Positions 25,938-34,868 of a DNA stretch of 64,000 bases are shown in pieces; position 1 is the first letter of the stretch, and each line of letters begins with the position of its first letter. The stretch lies in NCBI GenBank assembly GCA_030637745.1, contig DAOWFX010000127.1, forward strand, positions 1 through 64,000, written 5' to 3'. The notes under the pieces are model-generated. The model searched no databases. It saw nothing but the letters and a program-made list of their open reading frames with translations, and was not told the DNA's origin. The stretch comes from JAGLOK01 sp023139005. Lineage in GTDB: Bacteria > Bacillota > Clostridia > Christensenellales > UMGS416. A program made the position numbers and the translations under genes.

Positions 25938-25967
25938 ATTATCAAAAAATAAAAAAAGGAGGGTAAA

Positions 25968-27140
25968 ATGACTAAACAAAGTATCATCGAGACAATCAAG
26001 TGCGAGGCTGTAGGCATTTATTCTGAAGATGAATTTGACCTACTAATGGACTCGAGAAAAACATTGACCATCAAACTGGGTGCAGATCCGAGTCGACCGG
26101 ATCTACATTTGGGACACTCTGTAATCCTTCGCAAGCTAAGACTCTTTCAAGAATTGGGACACCAAGTGGTGTTTGTCATCGGAGACTTTACCGGTATGAT
26201 TGGAGATCCGACTGGGAAGTCGAGAACAAGACCTGCACTAACACTTGAGGAGACTCGAGAGGCAGGGAAAACATATTTCCATCAGGTTACAAAGATACTG
26301 GATGCGAGTAAGACATCCATTCGGTATAATTCTGAGTGGCTTGATGAACTGAAATTCAAGGATGTAATACACCTTGCATCTCAATACACATTGGCTCGTA
26401 TAATGGAGCGAGATGACTTTAAAACACGATTTGAGAGCAATCAACCTATTTCACTACATGAGTTATTTTATCCGTTGATGCAAGGGTATGACTCCATAGC
26501 ACTCGATGCAGACATTGAAATTGGTGGAACAGATCAGACATTTAATATGCTGGTAGGTAGAACGCTACAAGTGCACTATGGTCAAAAGCAACAAGTAGTT
26601 ATCACATATCCCATTATTGCAGGACTTGACGGAGTGGAGAAGATGAGTAAGTCGCTGGATAATTATATCGGCATTGATGAGCCTGCAGATAGCATGTTTG
26701 AAAAGTGTATGAAGATACCGGATACGATATTGAAGGATTACTTTGTGTTGACTACTGATATCAAAGAAGTTAAAGCACAAGGGTTGATTGAAGAAGATAT
26801 CAGAGAAGCGCACTTTGCATATGCTGAACGGATTGTTGCTATGTATCATGATGAGAATGCTGCAATCAATGCAAAACAAAGGTACATTGAAGTAGCAAAA
26901 GGGAGTGTTCCTCAAAATCTAAAGACAGTAGAAATCACGCAAGAGAGCATATCGATTATTGAGCTAATCAAACTTGCAGGATTTGCATCATCTAACGGAG
27001 AGGCGAGGAGATGTATCCTCGGAAAGGGAATAAAGATCGACCAGATAGTGATAGAAAATGCGAACCTTGTTGTGTGTGTTGAACAACCGATCGTATTGCA
27101 GTTTGGGAAAAATCGATTTGTAGAAATCAGGCAGAAATAG
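25968..27140 (+). CDS. tyrS: tyrosyl-tRNA synthetase
   Basis: A 390-residue class I aminoacyl-tRNA synthetase that charges tRNA-Tyr. The HIGH-equivalent HLGH is at residues 47-50 and KMSKS at 225-229, the latter typical of the TyrZ-type lineage rather than the KFGKT of E. coli TyrS. GGTDQTFN near 186 forms part of the tyrosine pocket. An S4 RNA-binding domain closes the protein (about 328-388, SIIELIKLAGFASSNGEARR). AAAGGAGGG gives the start. It lies behind a tyrosine-codon leader and terminator instead of the usual Firmicute T-box. Confidence 0.96.
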   Translation: MTKQSIIETIKCEAVGIYSEDEFDLLMDSRKTLTIKLGADPSRPDLHLGHSVILRKLRLFQELGHQVVFVIGDFTGMIGDPTGKSRTRPALTLEETREAGKTYFHQVTKILDASKTSIRYNSEWLDELKFKDVIHLASQYTLARIMERDDFKTRFESNQPISLHELFYPLMQGYDSIALDADIEIGGTDQTFNMLVGRTLQVHYGQKQQVVITYPIIAGLDGVEKMSKSLDNYIGIDEPADSMFEKCMKIPDTILKDYFVLTTDIKEVKAQGLIEEDIREAHFAYAERIVAMYHDENAAINAKQRYIEVAKGSVPQNLKTVEITQESISIIELIKLAGFASSNGEARRCILGKGIKIDQIVIENANLVVCVEQPIVLQFGKNRFVEIRQK

Positions 27141-27200
27141 TTGGTGGCTCAAGATGAATAGTAGTGTATAATATGTAGGATATGAAGATAAGGAAGTTCT

Positions 27201-28067
27201 ATGATTGATTTATTGATTGCCATCGTGCTCAGTGCCATCATTCCTAATTTGTTTAAATTGGCACAGAAAAAAGAATGCAGACAACCACCCATTATTACAT
27301 TGAACTATTTGATGTGTGTAGTGATAGTCATTGCGAACTTTTTTATCAGTAAATCACAAGGCGCGATATTTGGTGTAACTTTAACTGATGTGGAGATGAA
27401 CAGCATCATATTATCTGCTGTAATCGGTGTCGTATGTGGTGTGTTTTACTATCTTGGATTTTATTTTTTCCAGAAAGCGGTACGACAAAGTGGAGCTGCA
27501 CTATCTTCTGCATTTGGGAAGATGGGGATTCTCGTTCCGATAATACTGTCTGTTATCATATGGCGTGAATACCCAAAAGCACTTGCGGTAGTGGGCATAT
27601 GCTTATCAGTATTTGCAATATTTTTCACATACTTTGACTTCAAGTCATTTCGCTTTAATCAGATCCATGCGGTGCTGATAGTCCTGTTCTTGTTCGGTGG
27701 CATGGGCGACTTTTCTAATAAACTTTTTCAAAAGTACTGCCTACAAAGCCATAGCATGATATTTTTATTCTTCATATTCGTATCAGCATTATTGGCGAGT
27801 TTGAAGGATATGAAAAGCATCAAGAATATTACAAAGAATGAATTCATTATTGGATTGTTCTTAGGTATCCCCAATATGCTGACTGCAACCTTCTTGATAA
27901 GAGCGTTATTTGCACTTCCTGCATTTATTGTATTTCCGATGTTCTCAGGTGCGACTATAATATTGGCGATGCTTCTAAGTGCTCTTTTCTACAAAGAAAT
28001 TCCATCCAGAAAGCAACTGGTTGCGATTTGCATGATTATTGTTGCGCTTGTGATGATCAACTTGTAA
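27201..28067 (+). CDS. EamA/DMT-superfamily transporter
   Basis: A 288-residue integral membrane protein with about ten helices arranged as two EamA-like halves (the second half begins near residue 150). GAALSSAFGKMGILVPIILSV and FPMFSGATIILAMLLSALFYKE are the paired segments typical of drug/metabolite transporters. The substrate is unknown. TATAAT at 27167-27172 and AAGGAAG before the ATG suggest its own promoter in addition to read-through from tyrS. Confidence 0.8.
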   Translation: MIDLLIAIVLSAIIPNLFKLAQKKECRQPPIITLNYLMCVVIVIANFFISKSQGAIFGVTLTDVEMNSIILSAVIGVVCGVFYYLGFYFFQKAVRQSGAALSSAFGKMGILVPIILSVIIWREYPKALAVVGICLSVFAIFFTYFDFKSFRFNQIHAVLIVLFLFGGMGDFSNKLFQKYCLQSHSMIFLFFIFVSALLASLKDMKSIKNITKNEFIIGLFLGIPNMLTATFLIRALFALPAFIVFPMFSGATIILAMLLSALFYKEIPSRKQLVAICMIIVALVMINL

Positions 28068-28128
28068 TCACGAGGGATATATTGGATAATGTAGAAGGCA
28101 GTTCGTCTGCTGATTTGGGGGCAAAGGC

Positions 28129-29589
28129 ATGAAGAAGATTGTATTATTGGTTGTTGTGATCATAGCGATTATTACATTTTCGCTTATTTCGTATGAAGTT
28201 AAAAATAATAATGAAGACATTTTACCTACAAACTCTGAAATTATTGAAAACACTTCGAGTCCTACAGTGCAAATCATTGAATCAACACCTACCACAGCAC
28301 CCACACCCACTGAAATACCGATTGAATATGATATCAAATATATATTCTTGTTTATTGGCGATGGTATGGGATTTGACATCGTAGATGCTGCGAATGATAT
28401 ATTGATGCATAATGAGGATAGGCAGCTATGCTTTTTAGACTTTGAAAGCAAAGGAGAGGTCATTACAACCTTGGAAAGTGGTGCTGCAACTGATTCGGGT
28501 GCAGCTGCAACCAGTTTGGCAACGGGTGTCAATACCTATGATGGTGCAATTGGCGTAGATAGCAATGGGAAATCAGTTGAAAACCTCATAGAATATATTG
28601 CAGCCCGAAACTTAAAAACAGGGGTAATCTCTACTGTTACCATTGACCATGCAACACCAGCAGGCTTTTATGCACATCAAAAAAATCGGAGCATGTACGA
28701 TGAAATCATCAAAGATGCAATAGCCAGTCCGTTGAATGTGCTTGCAGGTGGATATACGAGCGCAGGAGTTAGCAAAACAACGATGCGAAAATGGGCGAAG
28801 GGTACGGGATTTGAAATATCTAGCGTAGGCAGTGGGGATGAATTTTCTGCAGATAAAGGAATTTATTTGGCGGATATCCCATTTGTCAATGATAATGACG
28901 GTTCGCAATCGACACTTACAAGCCTGCTCACCCATACTGTTGAAAACCTATATAGTGATAGTGGTTTCTTCATCATGGCAGAAGCCGGAAAAATCGACTG
29001 GGCGATGCATAATTGGAGTTGGGCTGATGGTGTGAGTGAATTGCTGGATATGGAAGAGGCAATCTCTTATGCTGTTGACTTTTATGATGAACACCCAGAT
29101 GAGACGATGATTATCATCACTGCAGACCATGAGACCGGAGGGTTCATATACGATGGGCAATCCAATCATGAACAATTTAATGCAATAGATACATCGTACA
29201 GTCGCTTGAATAGTTACATCAAGTCTGCAAAGAAAAAAGGATTGAGCACGGGATATGTGAATTTGAAAGAATATCTCATTGGGAGATTTGGTTTTGACTA
29301 TGCAGATGGCACACAAAATGCAACCTGGGTATCAAGTACCAATTCTAATCGGATATATGATGCATTTAAAGATTATTGTTATAATCGAACATCATCATCG
29401 GATGTGATGGATATAATCTTTGATGTTATAAACTCTATCGCAGGAGAGCGATTTACCACAACTGTGCACTCCAAGAAGAATGTTCCTGTATATGCATTGG
29501 GCAGATATGCAAAGATATTTGAAGGCGTATATGACAATACCATGATCTATCATAAAATTAAAAATATCATCGATATCTATTATCCCTAA
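28129..29589 (+). CDS. membrane-anchored alkaline phosphatase
   Basis: A 486-residue protein of the PhoA-type alkaline phosphatase family. Residues 4-22 form an uncleaved anchor or signal helix, followed by a Thr/Pro-rich linker to about 65. The first metal-ligand segment FIGDGMG is at 75-81. The nucleophile motif TDSGAAATSLATG has Ser123. DHATPAGFYAH lies near 179, and TADHETGG supplies further zinc ligands. It hydrolyses phosphomonoesters outside the cell. GGGGGCAAAGG precedes the ATG. It closes this plus-strand run and is followed by a terminator. Confidence 0.9.
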   Translation: MKKIVLLVVVIIAIITFSLISYEVKNNNEDILPTNSEIIENTSSPTVQIIESTPTTAPTPTEIPIEYDIKYIFLFIGDGMGFDIVDAANDILMHNEDRQLCFLDFESKGEVITTLESGAATDSGAAATSLATGVNTYDGAIGVDSNGKSVENLIEYIAARNLKTGVISTVTIDHATPAGFYAHQKNRSMYDEIIKDAIASPLNVLAGGYTSAGVSKTTMRKWAKGTGFEISSVGSGDEFSADKGIYLADIPFVNDNDGSQSTLTSLLTHTVENLYSDSGFFIMAEAGKIDWAMHNWSWADGVSELLDMEEAISYAVDFYDEHPDETMIIITADHETGGFIYDGQSNHEQFNAIDTSYSRLNSYIKSAKKKGLSTGYVNLKEYLIGRFGFDYADGTQNATWVSSTNSNRIYDAFKDYCYNRTSSSDVMDIIFDVINSIAGERFTTTVHSKKNVPVYALGRYAKIFEGVYDNTMIYHKIKNIIDIYYP

Positions 29590-29595
29590 AGAGAA

Positions 29596-29634
29596 CAAAA
29601 AAAGACGTCTTGCTTTTGCAAAACGTCTTTTTTG
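29596..29634. terminator. bidirectional intrinsic terminator
   Basis: CAAAAAAAGACGT and ACGTCTTTTTTG, with an inner CTTGC/GCAAA extension, lie between the convergent phosphatase and repeat-protein genes. Both strands end in T-runs. Confidence 0.8.
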
Positions 29635-29648
29635 TAGTTATACAAGGA

Positions 29649-30260
29649 TTATTCTTCTGTATCACGGATCATTCTTCCGCGACCGCCTTTACCGCCCTTG
29701 TCACCTCTGCGTGGAAGGTCTTCTCTATCGATAAAGTCGTCGATGTGTGCATCACCTGCTGTGATACTGTCTGCTTGTTCTTGTGTAAGCATTCCGTCTT
29801 CAACTAGCTTTGCAAGCAATTCTTCGGGCATCCCTTCGCCATGCATTCCACGACCACCTTCAGGTCTTAGACCTTCTAAGTCTTCTTTATCGATGAAGTC
29901 ACTGATGTGTGCATCGCCTGCTGCGATTGAATCTGCTTGTTCTTGTGTGAGTAGTCCGTCTTCAACGAGCTTTGCAAGTAATTCTTCGGGCATTCCTTCG
30001 CCGTGCATTCCACGACCGCCTTCAGGTCTCATTTCATCTAATGTATCACAGTCGATGAAGTCATCGATATGCGCATCACCTGCTGTGATACTATCTGCTT
30101 GTTCTTGTGTGAGTAGTCCATCTTCAACTAAGTCTGTAATTCTTTCTTCGTGACGTCTGAAACCGCGCCATTCTCCTTGGTCATCTGCAAAAGCTATTGT
30201 TGTTCCAACCGCAATGGTTAATAGGACAGCTACTACGATAATCCATAATTTCTTTTTCAT
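29649..30260 (-). CDS. secreted protein with three 54-residue tandem repeats
   Basis: A 203-residue exported protein. The signal peptide spans residues 1-25 (cleavage probably after TIAFA). Three near-identical repeats begin at residues 44, 98 and 152 with LVEDGLLTQEQADSITAGDA, linked by RPEGGRGMHGEGMPEELLAK. The motif resembles DUF2680-type segments in which TQEQAD recurs. The C-terminus is basic and glycine-rich (GDKGGKGGRGRM). No function is known. The acidic helices alternating with Gly/His linkers suggest metal or polymer binding, which is speculation. Confidence 0.75.
   Translation of the reverse strand: MKKKLWIIVVAVLLTIAVGTTIAFADDQGEWRGFRRHEERITDLVEDGLLTQEQADSITAGDAHIDDFIDCDTLDEMRPEGGRGMHGEGMPEELLAKLVEDGLLTQEQADSIAAGDAHISDFIDKEDLEGLRPEGGRGMHGEGMPEELLAKLVEDGMLTQEQADSITAGDAHIDDFIDREDLPRRGDKGGKGGRGRMIRDTEE
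29700..30185. repeat. 162-bp tandem coding repeat
   Basis: The three 54-codon repeats of the secreted protein are also close at nucleotide level, with a 162-base period across this interval, implying recent duplication. Confidence 0.8.
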
Positions 30261-30380
30261 TGTATTTCCTCGCTTTCATATTATTTAAGATATATTAAGT
30301 ATGCATTATAAATATGGTGAGGCTTTCATGAAATTGTTAAGAATGTGTTAACGCAGATAGAGTTGGATGTGTGAAAAGAT

Positions 30381-30959
30381 TTAGTGATTCACAATAGTAC
30401 TTAGCCATTGATATGCTTCTCGCATACTAGGATGAACCAGGGTATCACTACGGTTGATTAGATAATCAATATATCGATATGCTGCTTCATGTAATGAGTG
30501 CTTCAGACCTTCTTCCATTTGATACTGCCAAGGTGATATACCGATACCATCCCAGGCGATTTTATCAGAAATGAATAGTATAAGATCAACCTCTGATGCA
30601 GTTGTTTTTAGTGTTGTATGGCAGGAGATAGCAGATAAAACTTCTGGATCTGCGATATAGAATTTCTTAATTGCGATGGATTTGGATAGCTTTTGATGTA
30701 GAAGTAAAGGGTGTTCATGCTCTTCGGGAAGAATATGAATGCCGGATGAGGTGGCTTCCTTGATCCAATTCTCCTTTGGGATGATTACACTGATATCATG
30801 TAATGCACTTGCAAGGCGTAGTTGATCTTCCATATAGATAATGTTATTGCACATGGAAATAGCATATTTTGATACATTCTTAGAATGGGTGATTGTACTA
30901 AGCTTCTCGTGCGTCTCTAGCAATGCATATATTGAATTCAACTTTTGTGTAATGTTCAT
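30381..30959 (-). CDS. HD-domain hydrolase, YqeK-like
   Basis: A 192-residue HD-superfamily metal-dependent phosphohydrolase. THSKNVSKYAISM near residue 26 supplies the first His, ASALHDIS near 50 the HD pair, and EHEHPLLLHQKLS and LFISDKI further ligands. This order matches YqeK, which splits diadenosine tetraphosphate into two ADP. No nadD neighbour is present, so the assignment is by sequence only. The start at 30959 has GGAG at correct spacing; the longer frame from 30986 does not. Confidence 0.75.
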   Translation of the reverse strand: MNITQKLNSIYALLETHEKLSTITHSKNVSKYAISMCNNIIYMEDQLRLASALHDISVIIPKENWIKEATSSGIHILPEEHEHPLLLHQKLSKSIAIKKFYIADPEVLSAISCHTTLKTTASEVDLILFISDKIAWDGIGISPWQYQMEEGLKHSLHEAAYRYIDYLINRSDTLVHPSMREAYQWLSTIVNH

Positions 30960-30988
30960 GATGACTCCAATAGTAACTGTTTTCAAAC

Positions 30989-31010
30989 GGGAGCAACTTA
31001 CGCTACTCCC
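30989..31010 (-). terminator. weak hairpin between LCP and HD-hydrolase genes
   Basis: GGGAG and CTCCC pair around a partly complementary 12-base centre. There is no real T-run on the minus strand, so termination would be partial at best. Confidence 0.3.
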
Positions 31011-31023
31011 TTTAGTATACTAC

Positions 31024-32109
31024 TTATTCAGATACAATGCCTCGATAAATAAAGTCATGCATTGCTGACAACGTATATTCCTTATCATATTGGATAATGG
31101 CCATACTGTTGTACCTGGCTGTTTCGTAATGGTCATCAAAGGGTGCGCGTGTTGTTCTGAAGGTGCCCTCTCGAAGTTTGTAGAGTTGATTGGTAATAGA
31201 GACTAGCTGCAATGGATCCATATCTGTCTTAACCCAGTCGGACACGGTCTTCATGAGGTCATCCAATTCACTTAAAGAAATGGTTGACAGCTCATCTCTG
31301 GCTGCAGCGAGGACCTTTTTCTGCCGTTCGTCGCGCATAAAGACGCCACCTTCTTTACGTACACGCATATATGCAACCGATTGAATGCCATTGAGTCGTA
31401 TTGAGCCGAAACTATTGACTTCACTTCTGTGGGTACTGTATCCATATATTTTGTTCATCTCTTGAATGAGTCCATTCATCTGCCAGACCTCTTCGTGAGA
31501 GACATGCACACGAACACCACCGAGTGCGTCAATAATATTTTTGACACCTTTGAAACTGGAGATAATAAAGTGGTCGATATCAATGTTGAATTCTTTTTCT
31601 ATTGCGACAACCGCACCTTCCGGGCCTTTCTCGTACACGATGGCGGCATTTATTCTATTGTAATCGTCCTGAGAGGGAAGATATATGAGAGTATCGCGCA
31701 TGATGGATGTCATACGTACTTCATTGTTATTGGTATCAAGTGTGAGAATGATATTGACATCACTACGACCGGAAAAACTCTTGTTGTATCTGTTGTCCAT
31801 GCCAAAGACCATAATATTGATAACACCAAAGTCTTCATTGGTTATGGGTGTAAATGTAGGCTCGGGTGTAGTGAGCGTTGCAGGATCCACGGTAGAAAGA
31901 GAAGGATCAGATGTTTCGCTTTGATCTTCTTTTATGATATCTATGATATCGTTTTCACTGGGCGCATCGAGTTTGCTTGCATTATTCAATATGGAATACA
32001 TATATATACCGATTCCAACAAGTGCTGCAACCAGTATGATAAGAACAGTTACCAGTAATACTTTAACTGGGCTCTTCTTCTTGATGATTTTTTTTGTATC
32101 TTCGCTCAT
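31024..32109 (-). CDS. LytR-CpsA-Psr (LCP) family cell-wall polymer ligase
   Basis: A 361-residue type II membrane protein: a short basic cytoplasmic tail (KKIIKKKSPVK), one helix at about 16-38 and an extracellular LCP domain from about 90. Family segments are VFGMDNR, FSGRSDVNIILTL, VRMTSIMRDTLIYLP (with the conserved Arg/Asp) and INAAIVYEKGPEGAV. Such enzymes move undecaprenyl-linked glycopolymers onto peptidoglycan. A Ser/Thr/Pro-rich spacer precedes the domain. Length and motifs are complete. Confidence 0.9.
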   Translation of the reverse strand: MSEDTKKIIKKKSPVKVLLVTVLIILVAALVGIGIYMYSILNNASKLDAPSENDIIDIIKEDQSETSDPSLSTVDPATLTTPEPTFTPITNEDFGVINIMVFGMDNRYNKSFSGRSDVNIILTLDTNNNEVRMTSIMRDTLIYLPSQDDYNRINAAIVYEKGPEGAVVAIEKEFNIDIDHFIISSFKGVKNIIDALGGVRVHVSHEEVWQMNGLIQEMNKIYGYSTHRSEVNSFGSIRLNGIQSVAYMRVRKEGGVFMRDERQKKVLAAARDELSTISLSELDDLMKTVSDWVKTDMDPLQLVSITNQLYKLREGTFRTTRAPFDDHYETARYNSMAIIQYDKEYTLSAMHDFIYRGIVSE

Positions 32110-32349
32110 GACTACCTCATATTTAATTGATTATACATATATTGGATTATGCATATGTGTTATGGTAACTGAAATTGTTACAAATGTCAATCAAAAAAAT
32201 TACGATAAGATTACAAGTATTAATATATAGTGTAATAAAGTGCTTTAATATATTTCTCTTTGGGGTCAGTACATGTGTCCGAGGGGGAATATCTTTGCTA
32301 ATAATTATTATAAGACTATGTTTTTATGAAAATCACATAAACAGAATGA

Positions 32350-34170
32350 TTAGGTCGGCGCTGCGGTAGGCTCGGTAGTCGGCGCTGCGGTAGGCTCGGT
32401 AGTCGGCGTTGCGGTAGGCTCGGCAGTCGGTTCTGTTGTGGGCGCAGGAGTCGGTTCTGCTGTGGAGTTTAATGGTACGATATATGTTCGTACATTGCCT
32501 CCTAATTTTGCACCATTCTTATAATATGCCGTTATGCTAAAATAGTATGTTTTACCAGACTCCATGTTTTCAATGTTAATCCATTTGTTGCTGTTATCAC
32601 TATAATTTACAACTGAGTATAATAGGCTAACATTAGGTTCGCCAGCAATAGGAGTACTGTCTACGCTCGAATAAACTACATTGTAGGAATCTAACTCACT
32701 ATGTTCTATTTTATCAAATGCAAAATGAAATTTCCCGTTTTCAACATAAAATGTACTTAGATTTGGAGGTTCTATTGGATCTTCTCCTAGACCAGATTCT
32801 CCAAGTAATGTTATTCTAAATGATCCTGTTCGGGATTTTATTGAGTCTCCGCTTGATCCATAATAAATCGCCCATATGTTAAAAGTATATGTTTCGCCTG
32901 CCTTGAGCGGTCTAAGTCTAGCTCCGCTGCTCCCTAAATAACCATCATAAACGGTTAAGCTTGTATTGTTTATACCATACATTTCTTGTGCAAAGTATCC
33001 TCTCGTATAATAGGGTTCTGATCCATCTACAAAACAGTTCATAAAATAATACTTGAAATATTTAGACTCTGATTTTGTCCAATTCAGTATGATTTTATCT
33101 CCGCTTAAATAACCTGAGAGTTGAATGTTTTCTAGTGTAACATCATCATCACTAGTAGGAACTTTGTCACTATATGGCATGGTGACTCTTATTACATTCC
33201 CCGATATGGTGTTATCATCATCATAAACTGTTGCAATACTATAGTATGCTGATTCTCCAGGCTTTGTTCCCTTATATGTATGTGGCAAAATAGTATACTC
33301 TGCAGGACCCGCTTGACTCGTACCAGTGAGGTACCCTTCACCGGGATAAGTAAGTTTTGAATTTGTTGCTGAGTGCAAAACATAGTATCCACCAACATGT
33401 TTGTCGTCAATTTTGTTCCATGTAAGCTTTACAGACCCATCATCACTAGCCGTTGCTTTTACAGTTACCTTTTTCATATCATACTTTGGTGCATGATCAT
33501 CATCTTTTATTTTAGTGCCTGAGTCATCACTTGTTCCATCCTCATTTGACAGGTTGTCTGTAGCATCTTCTTTAGTAATTGGAGATACTGTAGTTGATGG
33601 AATTGGCGTATATGAATGCATATTTGTTTGAGTAGGAGTATTATTTTCTATCATAAAAGTCTCTAAAAGTTTCTTTTTTGCCGGATTTTCACCTTCTTTT
33701 TCCGCAGAAATTTTATAAGCATAAGAATCTGACACGATTGTAAAATTGCAAAATTTTTCTGCATCTTTAGATATATAGCTATTAAGCATATTTATCGCAT
33801 CATCTGTTTCTTCACCGAAATATCCAATTAATATTTCATTATCCTTATTTTCGATTATATATCCCTCTGCTATCATCAGTTGCAAAAGATCATCTATCAC
33901 TTGAATAACAGAAAGATCTTGATATTGATATCCATTCAACAGAAAATTGCCTTCTTCATTTCTTGCAGATATTTCTAAAACATTGTTTTGATTATTCGTG
34001 CTTAATATAAAACTTGGGTTAACATCTAGTGTGTAATAGTTTTGTACGATATCAGTGGATTCCAAATCATCTTGATTTGCTAGAAGAAAAGGAAGAACAA
34101 CAGTTATGAGTATTACGACAAATAGGATACCTATAACAAATATTGTTTTTTTACTAAATTTTGATTTCAT
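32350..34170 (-). CDS. RsgI-like membrane protein with fibronectin-type repeats and Pro/Thr tail
   Basis: A 606-residue protein with a short cytoplasmic N-terminus, one helix at about 9-31 and an extracellular domain at 37-165 resembling the middle domain of anti-sigma-I factors (YYTLDVNPSFILSTN, NNVLEISARNEEGNFLL). A linker, two or three fibronectin-type-III-like domains (about 230-585) and a TAEPTAAPTTEPT tail follow. The cytoplasmic RsgI_N domain that binds sigma-I is missing and no sigI gene adjoins, so it may not be an anti-sigma factor. ATG 34170 has AGAGGAAAAT upstream. The tail is encoded by a 24-base tandem repeat. Confidence 0.65.
   Translation of the reverse strand: MKSKFSKKTIFVIGILFVVILITVVLPFLLANQDDLESTDIVQNYYTLDVNPSFILSTNNQNNVLEISARNEEGNFLLNGYQYQDLSVIQVIDDLLQLMIAEGYIIENKDNEILIGYFGEETDDAINMLNSYISKDAEKFCNFTIVSDSYAYKISAEKEGENPAKKKLLETFMIENNTPTQTNMHSYTPIPSTTVSPITKEDATDNLSNEDGTSDDSGTKIKDDDHAPKYDMKKVTVKATASDDGSVKLTWNKIDDKHVGGYYVLHSATNSKLTYPGEGYLTGTSQAGPAEYTILPHTYKGTKPGESAYYSIATVYDDDNTISGNVIRVTMPYSDKVPTSDDDVTLENIQLSGYLSGDKIILNWTKSESKYFKYYFMNCFVDGSEPYYTRGYFAQEMYGINNTSLTVYDGYLGSSGARLRPLKAGETYTFNIWAIYYGSSGDSIKSRTGSFRITLLGESGLGEDPIEPPNLSTFYVENGKFHFAFDKIEHSELDSYNVVYSSVDSTPIAGEPNVSLLYSVVNYSDNSNKWINIENMESGKTYYFSITAYYKNGAKLGGNVRTYIVPLNSTAEPTPAPTTEPTAEPTATPTTEPTAAPTTEPTAAPT
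32354..32473. repeat. 24-bp GC-rich tandem repeat, five units
   Basis: Units begin at 32354, 32378, 32402, 32426 and 32450 with GTCGG. The first two are identical and later ones diverge. They encode the Pro/Thr/Ala tail of the RsgI-like protein and are markedly richer in GC than their surroundings. Confidence 0.85.
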
Positions 34171-34219
34171 ATAATAATTTTCCTCTTTGCACAATTGCAC
34201 ATATTATATAAAATATTGA

Positions 34220-34244
34220 AAAGAAATACTAGTACTATTTCTTT
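34220..34244. promoter_or_regulatory. inverted repeat upstream of the RsgI-like gene
   Basis: AAAGAAATA, loop CTAGTAC, then TATTTCTTT, a perfect 9-7-9 dyad. It lies 50 bases upstream of the start and just upstream of a minus-strand TATAAT, so it may be an operator. The rest of the gap to 34385 shows nothing else. Confidence 0.45.
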
Positions 34245-34385
34245 GACCTACTGAAATCTGTATTGTTTTATCTTCAAGATTTTAAGAGCGCAGACTATTT
34301 AAAGCAAGAACTGGTGGATATATGTTGCTATTGCTTCTTTTGCAAGATAAATAAAGTCCTGTTAAATGTATTTCTCTAGTTATTG

Positions 34386-34676
34386 TTACTTTTCTTCAAG
34401 AACCGATTTTCTTTTATGATATTCTTCATCGGTTATTTCACCCAATGCATATTTATTTTTCAATATCTCAATTGCTTGAGTGCTTTTTCTCTTATTTTTT
34501 CTTGAAAAATGTATGATGAGTATTACTGTAACGATAAGCACAACAGCTGCCAGTGCAATTAACATATACCATCCACTGTTCCAATTACCGTATTTGAAAT
34601 AGTCACCATCCATCATTCCATGATGAAAATAATCATTATCAAAAAAGCGCGTCATAAAACTATTTTTATAAAACAT
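34386..34676 (-). CDS. membrane protein with C-terminal SHOCT domain
   Basis: A 96-residue protein with one helix at about 37-59 and a C-terminal SHOCT domain (AIEILKNKYALGEITDEEYHKRKSVLEE). The N-terminus is aromatic and polar (FFDNDYFHHGMMDGDYF). SHOCT is a short helical module of bacterial membrane proteins, often involved in oligomerisation. GGAGG-like sequence precedes the ATG. It follows the other SHOCT gene by nine bases. Confidence 0.8.
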   Translation of the reverse strand: MFYKNSFMTRFFDNDYFHHGMMDGDYFKYGNWNSGWYMLIALAAVVLIVTVILIIHFSRKNKRKSTQAIEILKNKYALGEITDEEYHKRKSVLEEK

Positions 34677-34685
34677 AATTGCCTC

Positions 34686-34868
34686 CTATTTACTCAGCGT
34701 ATCTTTCATCGCTTTGTATGTCTGTTCATCAATTTCACCATTAGCGTATCGTTCACCTACGATATCTAATGGACTTTTACTGCTGGCTGATTGATTGGTC
34801 TTCAAAGTACCGTTCTTTACTAAAAAATATATTGCTACTCCAATGAGTATTACTGCAAAAAATCCCAT
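34686..34868 (-). CDS. small membrane protein with SHOCT domain
   Basis: A 60-residue protein with an N-terminal helix (residues 2-17) and a SHOCT domain (SPLDIVGERYANGEIDEQTYKAMKDTLS). The start at 34868 is chosen because GGAGGTG lies six bases upstream; an ATG five codons earlier overlaps that ribosome site. It forms a two-gene operon with the next SHOCT protein. The two could interact through their SHOCT helices. Confidence 0.75.
   Translation of the reverse strand: MGFFAVILIGVAIYFLVKNGTLKTNQSASSKSPLDIVGERYANGEIDEQTYKAMKDTLSK

Noticed and set aside
25771..25967. T-box riboswitch upstream of tyrS
   Set aside because: The leader is short, the conserved T-box sequence (AGGGTGG-ACCGCG type) is absent, and a translated Tyr-rich frame fills the space.
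29700..30185. CRISPR-like periodic repeats
   Set aside because: The 162-base period lies within a coding frame and encodes protein repeats; there are no short repeats with unique spacers.
32354..32473. CRISPR or satellite array
   Set aside because: The 24-base units are contiguous, without spacers, and encode the Pro/Thr tail of a membrane protein.
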